The translations under genes and the position numbers were made by a program. From Gallibacterium melopsittaci (GTDB lineage Bacteria > Pseudomonadota > Gammaproteobacteria > Enterobacterales > Pasteurellaceae), in the NCBI RefSeq assembly GCF_042433085.1, contig NZ_JBHLWA010000031.1, forward strand, positions 54,820 to 118,819: a stretch of DNA of 64,000 bases. The letters are read 5' to 3'. Below the pieces are notes generated by a model that was not told the origin of the DNA, did no database searches, and saw nothing but the letters and a program-made list of their open reading frames with translations. How positions within the stretch are numbered: the stretch's first letter is position 1; each line of letters starts with the position of its first letter. Of this stretch, positions 28,767 to 39,000 are shown one piece after another.

Positions 28767-28795
28767 ATTATACAGAGTTTTTTAAGCAATGAAAA
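28767..28795 (-). promoter_or_regulatory. guaB promoter
   Basis: Minus strand: -35 TTTTCA (28795-28790), 17 bp, -10 TATAAT (28772-28767). The initiation codon of guaB is about 60 bp downstream. Confidence 0.6.
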
Positions 28796-28813
28796 TCTAT
28801 TTTAATAGAAAAA

Positions 28814-28829
28814 ACGCAAACGATTACAT
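28814..28829. promoter_or_regulatory. PurR-type operator between guaB and the YfeX-like gene
   Basis: ACGCAAACGATTACAT fits the E. coli PurR consensus as I recall it (ANGCAAACGNTTNCNT). Its left half AACGCAAACG returns as the exact complement CGTTTGCGTT at 28857-28866, 34 bp away, so the gap also has a large inverted repeat. It lies 19 bp upstream of the guaB -35 box. Regulation by PurR is inferred. Confidence 0.6.
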
Positions 28830-28907
28830 TGACAAAAACTAACATCTTATGTTTTCCGTTTGCGTTATAATAAATCATTGTTTTTTGATATAGAAATGGA
28901 GTGAATT

Positions 28908-29801
28908 ATGACTGCACAAACAGGAATTCTATTTGAAAATTGTAAAGCGGCTATTTATATCGAAGCCAAAATTGAAGATTACTCGACTATTGCAGAGGCT
29001 TGCAAAAAAGTTGTTGCATTAACAGCATCCTTACAACAAAAACATCCAGATGCACATCTACATAGTGTCATTGCTTTTGGCGCAAATGCTTGGCGAAATA
29101 TATCATCAACCAATGATGCACAAGAATTAAAACCATTTACTCAATTAGGTAAAGGCAATTTAGCCGCACCTGCCACACAAAACGATTTATTAATTCATAT
29201 TCTTTCACTGCGTCACGATGTGAATTTTTCTTTAGCACAACTAGTACTCAAGGCATTTGGATCTGCGATTACGATTGTCGAAGAAAATCACGGTTTCCGT
29301 TGGGTAGAAGATCGTGATCTTACTGGCTTTATTGATGGGACAGAAAACCCTGCTGGTGAAACATTACGTCGCCAAATTGGTTTAGTACAAAGTGGTATTG
29401 ATCAAGATGGTAGTTACGTTTTTACTCAACGTTGGGAACACCAGTTAGATAAATGGGAAAAACTCGATCAAAACAAACAAGAACAGGTGATCGGTCGTAC
29501 CAAACCTGATAGTGTTGAACTAGATGACGTTCCACCAACCTCTCATGTTGGGCGTGTCGATTTAAAAGAAAATGGCAAAGGTTTAAAAATTCTACGTCAA
29601 AGTTTACCTTACGGAACTGCGAGTGGTAAGCATGGTCTTTACTTTATTTCTTACTGTGGCACATTACATAATATTGAACAACAATTACTCAGTATGTTTG
29701 GTGAAATAGATGGTAAAACTGACCGCTTATTAGGTTTCACAAAACCTGTAACTGGCAGCTATTATTTTGCGCCATCATTAGAACGCTTACTTAATCTATA
29801 A
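28908..29801 (+). CDS. Dyp-type heme peroxidase, YfeX-like
   Basis: A 297-residue cytosolic dye-decolourising-peroxidase family protein (E. coli YfeX 299). The distal GXXDG motif is GFIDG with D143, proximal heme ligand H213 (SHVGRVD), distal Arg R230. No Tat or Sec signal, so it is the cytosolic class. YfeX has been described as a peroxidase and, controversially, as a deferrochelatase that takes iron from heme; either could matter for a heme-scavenging bacterium. Divergent from guaB; AATGGAG precedes the ATG. Confidence 0.92.
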   Translation: MTAQTGILFENCKAAIYIEAKIEDYSTIAEACKKVVALTASLQQKHPDAHLHSVIAFGANAWRNISSTNDAQELKPFTQLGKGNLAAPATQNDLLIHILSLRHDVNFSLAQLVLKAFGSAITIVEENHGFRWVEDRDLTGFIDGTENPAGETLRRQIGLVQSGIDQDGSYVFTQRWEHQLDKWEKLDQNKQEQVIGRTKPDSVELDDVPPTSHVGRVDLKENGKGLKILRQSLPYGTASGKHGLYFISYCGTLHNIEQQLLSMFGEIDGKTDRLLGFTKPVTGSYYFAPSLERLLNL

Positions 29802-29830
29802 ATAAACAATCTACCAATCAGAGGTGCCAA

Positions 29831-30391
29831 ATGCTCGAATTTTTATCTAGTCCAACTTTTGAAATCTTTGATAATGTCCTTGATGTTATTGGCCCTCTAC
29901 TTGGTGGTGGTGCATTATTTTTGATTCAGCAAACGATTAAACATAAAGAAGATAACGAAAAATCAGCTAATGAAATAAAAGGAGAAATTTATTACTACAC
30001 TCGTTTAGCGAGAATTAATATTCTGGCAGAAATGCGAAAAGTAAAAATTAATACATTACAAGTGGATGATCATAAAGAAATTTATCTCTCAATTAAAAGT
30101 TATCAAGATCTAATTGAAACCAACTATATCCTGCCATTTGTAAAAGTCTGCGTGAAATACAATACCTTAAAAAAACATAAAAAAATCCATAAATATTTTA
30201 TGGATATCATTAAACATCAAGATAACTTTAACCAAATATTAAGACAAAAAGAAGATGATCTTAGACTTGCACAAGATCTACCTATACCTGAATTTAAAAA
30301 AGAGATGTTGTTATTACTATTAAATGAAGCACAAGCACTTTCTACCCTATTTCAAGAAGTAGAAGAACTCTTATTAAAAAATCAGGCTTAG
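29831..30391 (+). CDS. Unrecognised membrane-anchored helical protein
   Basis: 186 residues that I do not recognise. The N-terminus has one hydrophobic segment (about 14-35, FDNVLDVIGPLLGGGALFLIQ). The rest is charged and helical, rich in Lys, Glu and Leu, without Cys pairs or a known motif; a coiled coil is likely in 45-75 and 125-180. RBS GAGGTG lies 5 bp before the ATG, and the codon pattern looks coding. It follows the YfeX-like gene by 29 bp, so the two may be co-transcribed. No transfer signature other than its position directly before ssrA. Confidence 0.75.
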   Translation: MLEFLSSPTFEIFDNVLDVIGPLLGGGALFLIQQTIKHKEDNEKSANEIKGEIYYYTRLARINILAEMRKVKINTLQVDDHKEIYLSIKSYQDLIETNYILPFVKVCVKYNTLKKHKKIHKYFMDIIKHQDNFNQILRQKEDDLRLAQDLPIPEFKKEMLLLLLNEAQALSTLFQEVEELLLKNQA

Positions 30392-30489
30392 CCTCTATGA
30401 ATATTTTTCTACATTCCTGAAAAATATCCATATTTCTAATATAACAACATTAAATTTGCTTAACTGCTCCTCTTGAATACAACGCTAAC

Positions 30490-30518
30490 TTTCTATTGCT
30501 ATTATTTTTTGTTAGAAT
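30490..30518 (+). promoter_or_regulatory. Probable ssrA promoter
   Basis: TTTCTA, 17 bp, TAGAAT (30513-30518), 14 bp before the mature tmRNA 5' end. -35 is weak. Confidence 0.45.
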
Positions 30519-30532
30519 AGCAACGTTTTTTT

Positions 30533-30899
30533 GGGGCTGATCTAGGATTCGACGGGATTAGCGAAGCCCAAGGTGCATGTCGAGGTGCGGTAGGCCTCGT
30601 AAATAAACCGCAAAACAATAGTCGCAAACGACGAAAACTACGCTTTAGCAGCTTAATAACCTGCCTTAAAGCCTTATCTCCTCAGCTTCCGCTCGTAAGA
30701 CGAGGGTTCAGATAAGTCATCCAAAACGAGATCGTGTGGACGCCGCCGTTTGAGGATCGAAGCACTAAATTAAATCAAACTAGCTTATTTATCGCGTGTC
30801 TGTCCGCAGTGAGTAAGTGAAACTAAAGACTAGACTAAACATGTAGTACTGAAGGTAGAGGAATTTCGGACGGGGGTTCAACTCCCCCCAGCTCCACCA
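30533..30899 (+). ncRNA. ssrA: Transfer-messenger RNA (tmRNA)
   Basis: Rescues stalled ribosomes and tags the nascent peptide. The 5' end GGGGCTG pairs with CAGCTCC before the encoded ACCA end, forming the tRNA-like acceptor stem; the T-arm is GGGGGTTCAACTCCCCC. The resume codon is GCA at 30624 and the tag frame 30624-30656 reads ANDENYALAA then TAA (with the alanine carried by tmRNA, AANDENYALAA). About 367 nt, normal for a one-piece gammaproteobacterial tmRNA. Confidence 0.97.
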
Positions 30900-31263
30900 G
30901 ATTTTATATAACAGTGATATAACTATAATAATAAAATCAATGAGTTATAGATTTAAGTGTTATTTTTGTATCACTGTAATACAACTTAAAATGATCTATG
31001 ACATATCATTAAGGCAAAGATAGCCCCCTCTTCCAAATTATTCAGATATTATTGTCCTCACGCTTCGCTTTGATACGTTTCTTTGCAGTACTGACATCAA
31101 AATGTACTAAAAACAACACTAATGTATTAGCGATAAGTTCCTTGTTTTGTGAGGTAATCTTTCTTATCGAGAGTGGGCAATTAATGGTAAAAGCCAGCCA
31201 TTTATTCAATGCAAAAGCGAATACACCAAAGCCAGAAGATGAATTTTATTGGGTAAAAAATAG
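30900..31263. other. Non-coding gap after ssrA
   Basis: AT-rich. A loose inverted repeat (CAGTGATA near 30910 with TATCACTG near 30970) follows the tmRNA and may act in its 3' processing or termination. No second copy of the tmRNA 3' end, as a prophage attachment site would leave, was found downstream. A weak open frame at 31052-31309 is discussed separately. Confidence 0.5.
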
Positions 31264-31309
31264 ATGGATAAAATCATATTCATACGAGAAAGAACAAAAA
31301 TGGGAATAA
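31052..31309 (+). CDS. Doubtful small open frame before the HipA-like gene
   Basis: 85 codons, no convincing ribosome site, no recognisable motif, and the last 46 bp overlap the HipA-like gene in another frame. A shorter version from an ATG at 31184 would carry a charged C-terminus. It could be a decayed remnant. Listed for completeness only. Confidence 0.15.
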   Translation: MSSRFALIRFFAVLTSKCTKNNTNVLAISSLFCEVIFLIESGQLMVKASHLFNAKANTPKPEDEFYWVKNRWIKSYSYEKEQKWE

Positions 31310-32004
31310 CCCGCCCTTTTATTTGTCAAACAGAAACTGGAAAATGGGTTATTGTAAAGACGCTTGCTATGATGCCTTTACCACAACTATTAGCTGAAGT
31401 ATTCGGTTCTCTCCTAGCTCACAGAATAGCCTTACCCAGCCCTGAAGTTTGTTTTGTTGATGTAACCCCCGAATCAAATAGCTACGTATCAGCTGAATGG
31501 AAAAGAGATTTACCAACAGGTACTGCATTCGCATCTGTATTTATGAAAAATGCCAAAATTGCAAAAACTGCGCAGGCAATGAATATAAACTACCTTGATG
31601 AACCAACTCAAAAGTTGCTGTATATGTTTGATCGCTGGATTTTAAATTCAGATAGAACAGCTTCTACTGTAGGAACGGGCAATATTAATTTATTGTTTGA
31701 TGAACAACAACAAAAAATCCTTGTGATAGATCACAATTTAGCATTTGATGAAAACGCACAATTTGATGAACATATTTTTTCAACCAAAAACAGAAGCTGG
31801 CGTTTAGATTGGGTGGATAAAGATACTTTTAACAATAAAGCAATTGACATATTGAAAGAATTTGATGATATTTACCAGCTAATTCCTGAGAATTGGTTTA
31901 TTCTTGATGATGAAGAATATCAAAAAATGAATGACGAAATTAACAGGATTAAAGCTATTCTTTCTCGAATCACTGAACCACATTATTGGGACAACATAGA
32001 ATGA
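31264..32004 (+). CDS. HipA-like kinase domain protein
   Basis: 246 residues resembling the compact HipA-like kinase family (Pfam HipA_2 as I recall it), not full HipA. Visible kinase features: a TRPFIC start strand, an ATP-contact lysine in WVIVK (K32), a helix Glu (E45), the catalytic-loop-like NSDR (D130, R131), the NLLF strand and a metal-site IDH (D156). There is no HipB gene next to it. The stop overlaps the next ATG (ATGA at 32001-32004), so the DUF3037 gene is translationally coupled. The start at 31264 is chosen because the conserved region begins almost at once; its ribosome site is weak. Substrate unknown. Confidence 0.75.
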   Translation: MDKIIFIRERTKMGITRPFICQTETGKWVIVKTLAMMPLPQLLAEVFGSLLAHRIALPSPEVCFVDVTPESNSYVSAEWKRDLPTGTAFASVFMKNAKIAKTAQAMNINYLDEPTQKLLYMFDRWILNSDRTASTVGTGNINLLFDEQQQKILVIDHNLAFDENAQFDEHIFSTKNRSWRLDWVDKDTFNNKAIDILKEFDDIYQLIPENWFILDDEEYQKMNDEINRIKAILSRITEPHYWDNIE

Positions 32005-32816
32005 AACACCCTATTTTATACAGCTTTGTACGCTATAGACCGTACTTTGAAACAGGCGAATTTGTCAATGTTGGCTTATTGATGTGTGAACCTGAAAGCA
32101 GAAAATTAACCTATCGTCTAGTTAGCAAAAACAATAAACGAGTAAATGATTTTTTCTACCATAGCAAAATTTTTGAAAACGTACATGATACGATTGACAA
32201 TGAATTACAATATATTGTTAATCAGTTGTTTGATGTATCACCTCAAGAAATGGCTACCTTCTTCCATAACTACGTTGATGTAAAAGAGGGCATCATACAA
32301 TATAGCAACGCTGCTGTCGGTTTAGTTGATGATCCACAAGCATATTTTAATAATCTATACCATCAATTTATTCAAAATGCGGGCGTTAAAGCAGAAAGCC
32401 AAGAACAAAGTATCATCAAACACTATAAAAGGCTATTTCAACAAGATGCTGATCGAATTTTACTAAGCTATAAACAACATAAAGTTAGAGGTGAGCTGGC
32501 TAAATTTACTTTACCACTTGCATTAAAAAACGATGATGATCTGGAAATCTTAAAAGCGGTTAAACCACTTGCGTTCGATCAAATTGAAAAACCAAGTATG
32601 ATTGAACATTGTGATAGCTGGGTAGCTAAAGTGAACCGTGCTGAAGAAGAAGGATTGTTAAAAAAAGATAATATCCTTTTTACATTAGATACCCCCGACA
32701 CAGCAGACAAGATTAATATTTTAAATACAATCAAACGAACATTTGATAAATTTAAAATACCGCATATCAACTGGGACGAGGAACGTCAGTTGTTAGAATT
32801 TGCGAAAAACATTTAG
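32001..32816 (+). CDS. DUF3037-family protein, partner of the HipA-like kinase
   Basis: 271 residues. The opening ILYSFVRYRPYFETGEFVNVGLLM is the DUF3037 signature as I recall it. The middle is helical, and the C-terminal part contains a Lys/Glu-rich region and ends LLEFAKNI. No membrane segment or signal. It is translated from an ATG overlapping the kinase stop codon, and the pair ends in a strong terminator, so the two make one compact module. DUF3037 genes commonly sit beside HipA-like kinases, but no function has been established to my knowledge. Confidence 0.78.
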   Translation: MKHPILYSFVRYRPYFETGEFVNVGLLMCEPESRKLTYRLVSKNNKRVNDFFYHSKIFENVHDTIDNELQYIVNQLFDVSPQEMATFFHNYVDVKEGIIQYSNAAVGLVDDPQAYFNNLYHQFIQNAGVKAESQEQSIIKHYKRLFQQDADRILLSYKQHKVRGELAKFTLPLALKNDDDLEILKAVKPLAFDQIEKPSMIEHCDSWVAKVNRAEEEGLLKKDNILFTLDTPDTADKINILNTIKRTFDKFKIPHINWDEERQLLEFAKNI

Positions 32817-32842
32817 ACAAACCGCCAATTGGCGGTTTGTCT
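32815..32842 (+). terminator. Terminator of the kinase/DUF3037 module
   Basis: A 28-bp perfect palindrome (AGACAAACCGCC, AATT centre, then its complement) followed by TTTATATT. It starts inside the stop codon region of the DUF3037 gene. Confidence 0.8.
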
Positions 32843-32867
32843 TTATATTAAATAAATCCTAGCGACA

Positions 32868-32899
32868 CACTCCCCTTTCAAGATTAAAGAGGGGGAGTG
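32868..32899. other. Second hairpin downstream of the module
   Basis: CACTCCCC (32868-32875) pairs with GGGGAGTG (32892-32899) and the inner TTT/AAA can extend the stem. No T-tract; role unclear. Confidence 0.4.
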
Positions 32900-32980
32900 A
32901 TTATCGCATGATTTACCCCATCTAGTGATCATGACATTTACTGAGCCAAAAAACGAAAAAATACAGGACTTCGTTAACAA

Positions 32981-33004
32981 AAAACCGGGCAGTTGCCCGG
33001 TTTT
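32981..33004 (-). terminator. Terminator of the adhesin gene
   Basis: AAAACCGGGCA (32981-32991), 2-base centre, exact complement 32994-33004; T-rich on the minus strand. 39 bp past the adhesin stop. Confidence 0.87.
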
Positions 33005-33042
33005 ACTTACGATTTTATTGGAGGTCTAAGGTTAAAACTTCA

Positions 33043-36000
33043 TTATTTCCAATAGAAGCCTACTCCAGCACCGACACCCACTTTACCACGGCTGTCAGAA
33101 GTACCACTGATCTTGAATGCGACTTTACCGCTGTCAGAGAGTTTAGAGAACCCTAACGCGACTGCGCTTTCGCCACCGTAGCTACCACCAGCGACAGACA
33201 CCATATTCGCACCTGCAACAGCAGATTGTGGTAAGTTCGCTGCAGCGATTGCACCAGAGATACCAGCACGCAACTCACGATTCATCTTGTTCACTTTATT
33301 ATCCAACGCAGTGACACGGCTATTTAATTGATAGCCCATTTCACGCATTTGCTTTAAGTTAACAGCATCAGTTGGATCTTTCGCATCGGCAACGCCCGTA
33401 ATACGAACGTTATTCACATCCAACGCAGTTTCGCTACCCACATATTGTGCTTGATGAACCACGCCAAGTTTCGCTTTACCGTTACCATCGCCGTTATCTA
33501 AAGTTACAGTCTTAAGCACAAGGTCTTTACTCATATTCACACTGTAAACATCTTGACCATTGTTACCTTCAGTTTTGGTAATACCAATATTGCTATCGTC
33601 TTTACCATCACTGCCTTTGTTATTCACTTCAGAACGAACTGCTTTCAAGGCATCATTGATGTTATCTTTACCAGTACCACCAATATTTTCGCCATAATTA
33701 TTCTTAGGTTCTTTACCTAAGATCTTCGCAATTTGACCGCCATTAACCGCATCTTCACTACCGTCATCAATAGTACCATCTTTCACGTTAGTGACTTTTT
33801 GGTTACCTGCGTCAATACCAGTCTTCGCGATAGAAGGTGCATTTTCATCTCTAGTATCAACAGTGCCATCTTTTAAGAAACGAACACCATTGCCATCCAC
33901 TTGTAAGCTACCTGTATCAGAATCAGACGCTTCAAAGATTGCACTCTTCAAGTTTCTGAGGTCTTCAGCAAGCTTCACGGTTAAAGAAGCGTCATCCGCT
34001 TTCGCTTCAACAACAATATTATTGGTTGCTGTCTTATAAGTGTTATCTGGGTTTTGATCAACAGTACCTTCGCCTTTAATTGCGATCTTCGTACCAGCTG
34101 GACGGTGAATCACAACATCTTGACCATCTTTTTGGTTATTCGCTGTAAAGTCCAATCCAGCTTGAGCAACGGCTTGGAGATCGCCTAGGTTAACGCCTTT
34201 ATTGAGGTCAGTACCTGCTTTAGCGAGTAATCCACTCTTACCATCTTTACTTTCACCAGCCACTGCTTTTTGTGCATCATCAACAGTAATCGCTTGTGGA
34301 TTTGCCGGAGTACCACCATTAGTTTCTGTTGAGGTATTGTTGTAATTACCTGTTAAGCCTAACGCACTCTTCACATTCGCTAAGGTCATTGGATCGTTAT
34401 AATCCATCCGAGCGACGATTTCAGAACCAGTAGGAATTTCGCTAGTGCCAGCCGTATCAGTATAGAACTTATCACCAATCTTATACGCTTTCTTATAAGT
34501 GCCGTCCTTCGCATCTTTATAACCATAGCTTACTGGTAAGCCTTGGCTTTTGATAACATTATTCACAATATCCACATTATTGGTAGAAATAGTGATCTTA
34601 CCTGCTTCTTGTTTTAAGGTAACGTTCGCACCAGCCACAAATTCTAAGGTATTTTGATCTGGGTTGATGTTATCGCCAGTAGTCGCAATTCCAGTATTAT
34701 CAACTATTCCACCATCTGCAGAGGTTTTGATATTGAAACCAGCTTGAACACGATCGTTAACTTCTTTTAAGTCGTTAACATTTACCGCAGATTGACCATT
34801 ACCATTCTTCGCTACAGCATCATTGATAGCATTAGTAATAGTTTGTCCTTCACCTTTAGTAAGAACACTCTTCACATTATCAAGCTGCATTGCAGTCGGA
34901 TTACCATCAGAACCAACTAGAGAGACTTTTGCTGGTTCAACCGCTTGGACATCATCAGTGATATTGATAGAACCATCTTTACCAATAACATCTTTGGCTT
35001 TGTAATAACTACCATTGACTTTCACTAATGCATCACCATCCTTATCAACAAAGGCAGTTGGCAAGCCAGTTACATTAACTTGTAAGGTGTGTGTAGTAGT
35101 CTTGCCATCAACAGTTTCACCTGATGGTGTTGTTACCACTGAAACACTACTATTTGCACCATTAACAACATTTACAACATCACCAAGTTTCACGGTTGCA
35201 TCTTGATCAGCTGGCACCACACCATTTGCTTTAAGTTCAAAGCCTGTCTTAGTAAGCTCAGTTTTTGCATTAGTGATTTCAGTGTCAACATACTCTTTAT
35301 TCGCTGCTACACTTCCAGCATCGCTCTTAGTTGGAGTGCCAACATTGGTAATCTTATTACCGCCATTGTTCAAGCCACTTGCGGTTAGACTTACATCACT
35401 ACCACTTTCTGGATGAACAGTTACACCACTTGCGGTAATTGTCGTATTCGCATTAGCTGTACCGAATTGAGCTTCTTCCAACGCTTGAAGTTTCTTCGCT
35501 AATTCAACGATAAGTTTGTTATTTTTACTATCAGCTATAACACGGATATTACCTGCTGCAGCGTCTACACCAGCGAAGTTTTCAGCATTAATTGTGCCTG
35601 CACCAACAATCGCTAATGTATTAGAGAGTGGGATATTCACAACTTTAGCTGCAGCATCATTACCGATAAAGTTCAAACCAGCTTGAGCAACAGCTTGTAA
35701 GTCTTTCAAATTCACTGCGGTATTCAATGCCTTAGCATCAGTTTCCTCTAATAAACTTTGAACAGCTGCGGTTGCATCAGTGCTATCACCTAAATTCAAA
35801 GCAGAAGCGACATTCTTTAATTGAATTGGGTTTCCATTACCACTGACTAAAGATAAAGCAGTAATTTTATTTTTATCAGTTGTTGGCTCACCATTCTTAT
35901 CAACATAAACCACAGGACCAGAGAAACCACTTTCTAGTGAAGTAATGCTTGATTTAAGTGCAGTAAATGCGCCACTAATGGTTGTTACATCATTTCCAAG

Positions 36001-39000
36001 ACCAGCAATACCGCCTGTTCCAGTATAGGTAACTGCACCATCTGCATTACTGAATCCATCACCGAGAATATTTTTAACACTCTCTAATGAACCAAACAAT
36101 TGATCACCATTAATCGCATCTGTTGAAGCATCTTTCACTTCACCAGCGGCTAAACCAGTTACTTTCTTAGTAGCTAAAGTAATCGCATTGTCACCAAATA
36201 TTACTGCACCACTCGCCGTATCAAGCGAAGTTAATTTACCATCTTGTCCAAAGACAACGGCATTTCCATTAATCGTAGCAACATAACCATAATTTGCATC
36301 AAAGGTAACCTTACCGTCATTAATTGATTTCACTTTATTGCTTTCTAACACCAACGCAGTGCCATCAATTGAGGTAATACCTGTTAATGTTGGGTTTAAG
36401 TCATATTTCACCTTACCATCGTTATCAACAGATGCAGTTAAGTTATTACCATTTTGGAAGTCTAAACCATCAGATAATTTGACTGATTTCTTATTTGTAA
36501 CTCCATTAGCGGTATAAGCGATCGTAGTTGCACCAATTTTATCTTCCACAAACCCTTTAACAGCAAGTGCTGTTGCTAATGGATCTTCTTTAGACTCCAC
36601 AGTTGCATTTGCAATCGCATTTTTATCCGCTGTTTCTTTAAGTTCAAAACTCAAAGTGCCTGCATTGTTGGTAACAGAGATATTCTTTTCACCATCAGCT
36701 GGTTTAAAGGTTACTGTTTTACCAGCAGTAATTTGAGTTGCCGAATCATCATTACCATCAGAGACCTTAAAACCTGTATTAACGGCGGTAATTAAGTCTT
36801 TAACAGAATCAATAATCTTAGTACGAGAATCAGTGCTTTGACCTTCGATATTAACTTTGTTATAACTTTGTGCTGTAAGTGATCCGCTTGTTAAACCACC
36901 TAGTTGGTCAGCAACGGTACTAAATTGATCATAATTCACCGCTTCACCTGTTGCAGTACCAGCAGCTAAACCTGTGATTTTTTGGCTATTCATCGCTAAA
37001 CCAGCACTAGATAAGGTTGGTCCATTTTTCACCACAAAGCTACCACCAGTAATTGCACCTGTCGCTGTGATAGTGCCTTTGTTAATAGTTGTACCGTCTG
37101 AGGAATCACCAAATACCGCAGAGGTTAAGTCGGTTAATTTATCCTTCAAGGCATAAGTGACTTCACCACTCGCCCCGACAGTTGCAGTAAGGTTTGTACT
37201 ACTCTTAAAGTCAAGCCCTTGACTTAATGTCACGGTCTGTTTTGTATCTTTGCCGTTATCAGCATTATAGGCTAAGGTAGTAGCGCCAAGTTGATCACCG
37301 ACATACTCTTTAACTGCATAAGCGGTCGCTAATTTACCATCTTTGGCTGTTGCATTTGCAATCTCTGTTTTTTCAACTGTACGATTATTCACTGCAGCGA
37401 TTAAATGATTAATTGCCGTGATTGCCTTGAGTGGTGCCGCTTCACTACCAGAACCTTGAACTGGTGTGCTAAATTGGTCAAATATTGCATCACCATTATC
37501 GAATGTACCGCCTAATCCAGTTACGACTGCAGAAAGTTGTCCTACAGTTGCCGCATCAGTATCATCTTCACCATCAGCCACATTGGTAATCTTATTATTA
37601 CCATTATTTAAACCATCTTTACTTAACGATACTGTTCCTTTAGCACCACCAGTAAATTCAAGTTGTGAATCCGTTAAAGTGGCACCTCTAGTTCCCGTAA
37701 CAATTACAACACCTGATTTATTTACTGTCGTTGTCGTTCCATCTTCTTGATCCTCATCTTTGAAAGTCGCAGAACTCAAATTAGTGTCACGTTTAAGTTT
37801 AATTTGTAACTTACCATCTGTTGTTTTAGCTGTTTCAATATTATCATCACCAGTAATAGCTAAAGTACCATCAAGCCCTCTTCTAAGTTTATTACCATCA
37901 TCTGTTTGGAAAGTAATCTTAGCAGTCTTAGCATAATTATCGCCTGCTGTAATAGCATCTGTTAACTTAGTATCTAAGTCTGTAAGTGCTGTGTTAACTG
38001 CGCTACTTGTAATCAAGTAATCAGAGTTATCAACCTCATTAGCTACTTGAAGCCCAAAGTCAATTACACCTGCAGCACTTGAACCAATAGTGAGCTGATC
38101 TGGCGATTCATTATTAAAAGTAAAGCCTTGACTAAGTGCTGTAGAAGCACTTGCTCCGCTATCACCACCTGTTATGCTATACGACAACTCATAATCATCA
38201 ACAAAACCTTTAACTGCACCTGATGTAGTCAATTTATTTTCTGCATCAGCATTAAGAGCAGTTCCTGTAGCTACTTGTTTAAGCCCGAAATGGATACCAC
38301 TGGTATCAGCAGAAAGTGCAATATTTGAACCATCAGAATCAGCTGGTGCAGTATTATCAAATGCTAGTGTTCCGCCTAAATATTTATTGACTTCAGCACT
38401 ACCTACTTTAAATGTCATACCACCGTTAATTGCATCAATAATATCAGTTACCGCACTATGAAGATTGTCATAAGTACTACTTCCTACTGTCGTACCTTTA
38501 TTCACTTTTGCATAAGACTGAGCTTTAAATTTCTTAGTGCTAACATTCCAAGTACCTAATTCATCTGCAACTTGACCCAATGAGGTATAAACTTCATTCA
38601 CTTGTCCTACATTTGCTGCATCAGTCTCAGCAATACCAGCACCTAAATTAGTGATTGTTTGGCTGTTCATTGTTAAGCCAGTTGCAGATAATGTTGGTCC
38701 ATTCTTCACCGCAAAGCTACCACCAGTAATTGCACCAGTTGCAGTGATAGTGCCTTTGTTAATAGTTGTACCGTCTGAGGCATTACCAAATTCCGCAGAA
38801 GTTAAACTTGTAAGTTTTTTCTTTAAGCTAACAGTAGCTTTACCATCTCCCTCACTAACTTTAATGTTATCCCCTGCGGTGACACCTTTTAAGTAAGTGC
38901 TTTCAGCATCAGCTTTGCTTAAATAAGTTTGTGACACATCGTCTAGCACCTCACCTTTAGCTGTATCAATAGCGGTAAAGACTGCACCACTGGTAATCAA

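Noticed and set aside
31052..31309. A separate antitoxin (HipB-like) in front of the HipA-like kinase
   Set aside because: No helix-turn-helix pattern, no ribosome site and overlap with the kinase; HipA_2-type kinases often lack HipB.
32868..32899. A second terminator for the kinase/DUF3037 unit
   Set aside because: The stem has no T-tract on either strand; kept only as a hairpin.
30533..33040. A prophage or island integrated into ssrA with a duplicated tmRNA 3' end
   Set aside because: I found no second copy of the tmRNA 3' sequence downstream and no integrase; the neighbouring genes do not look phage-like.
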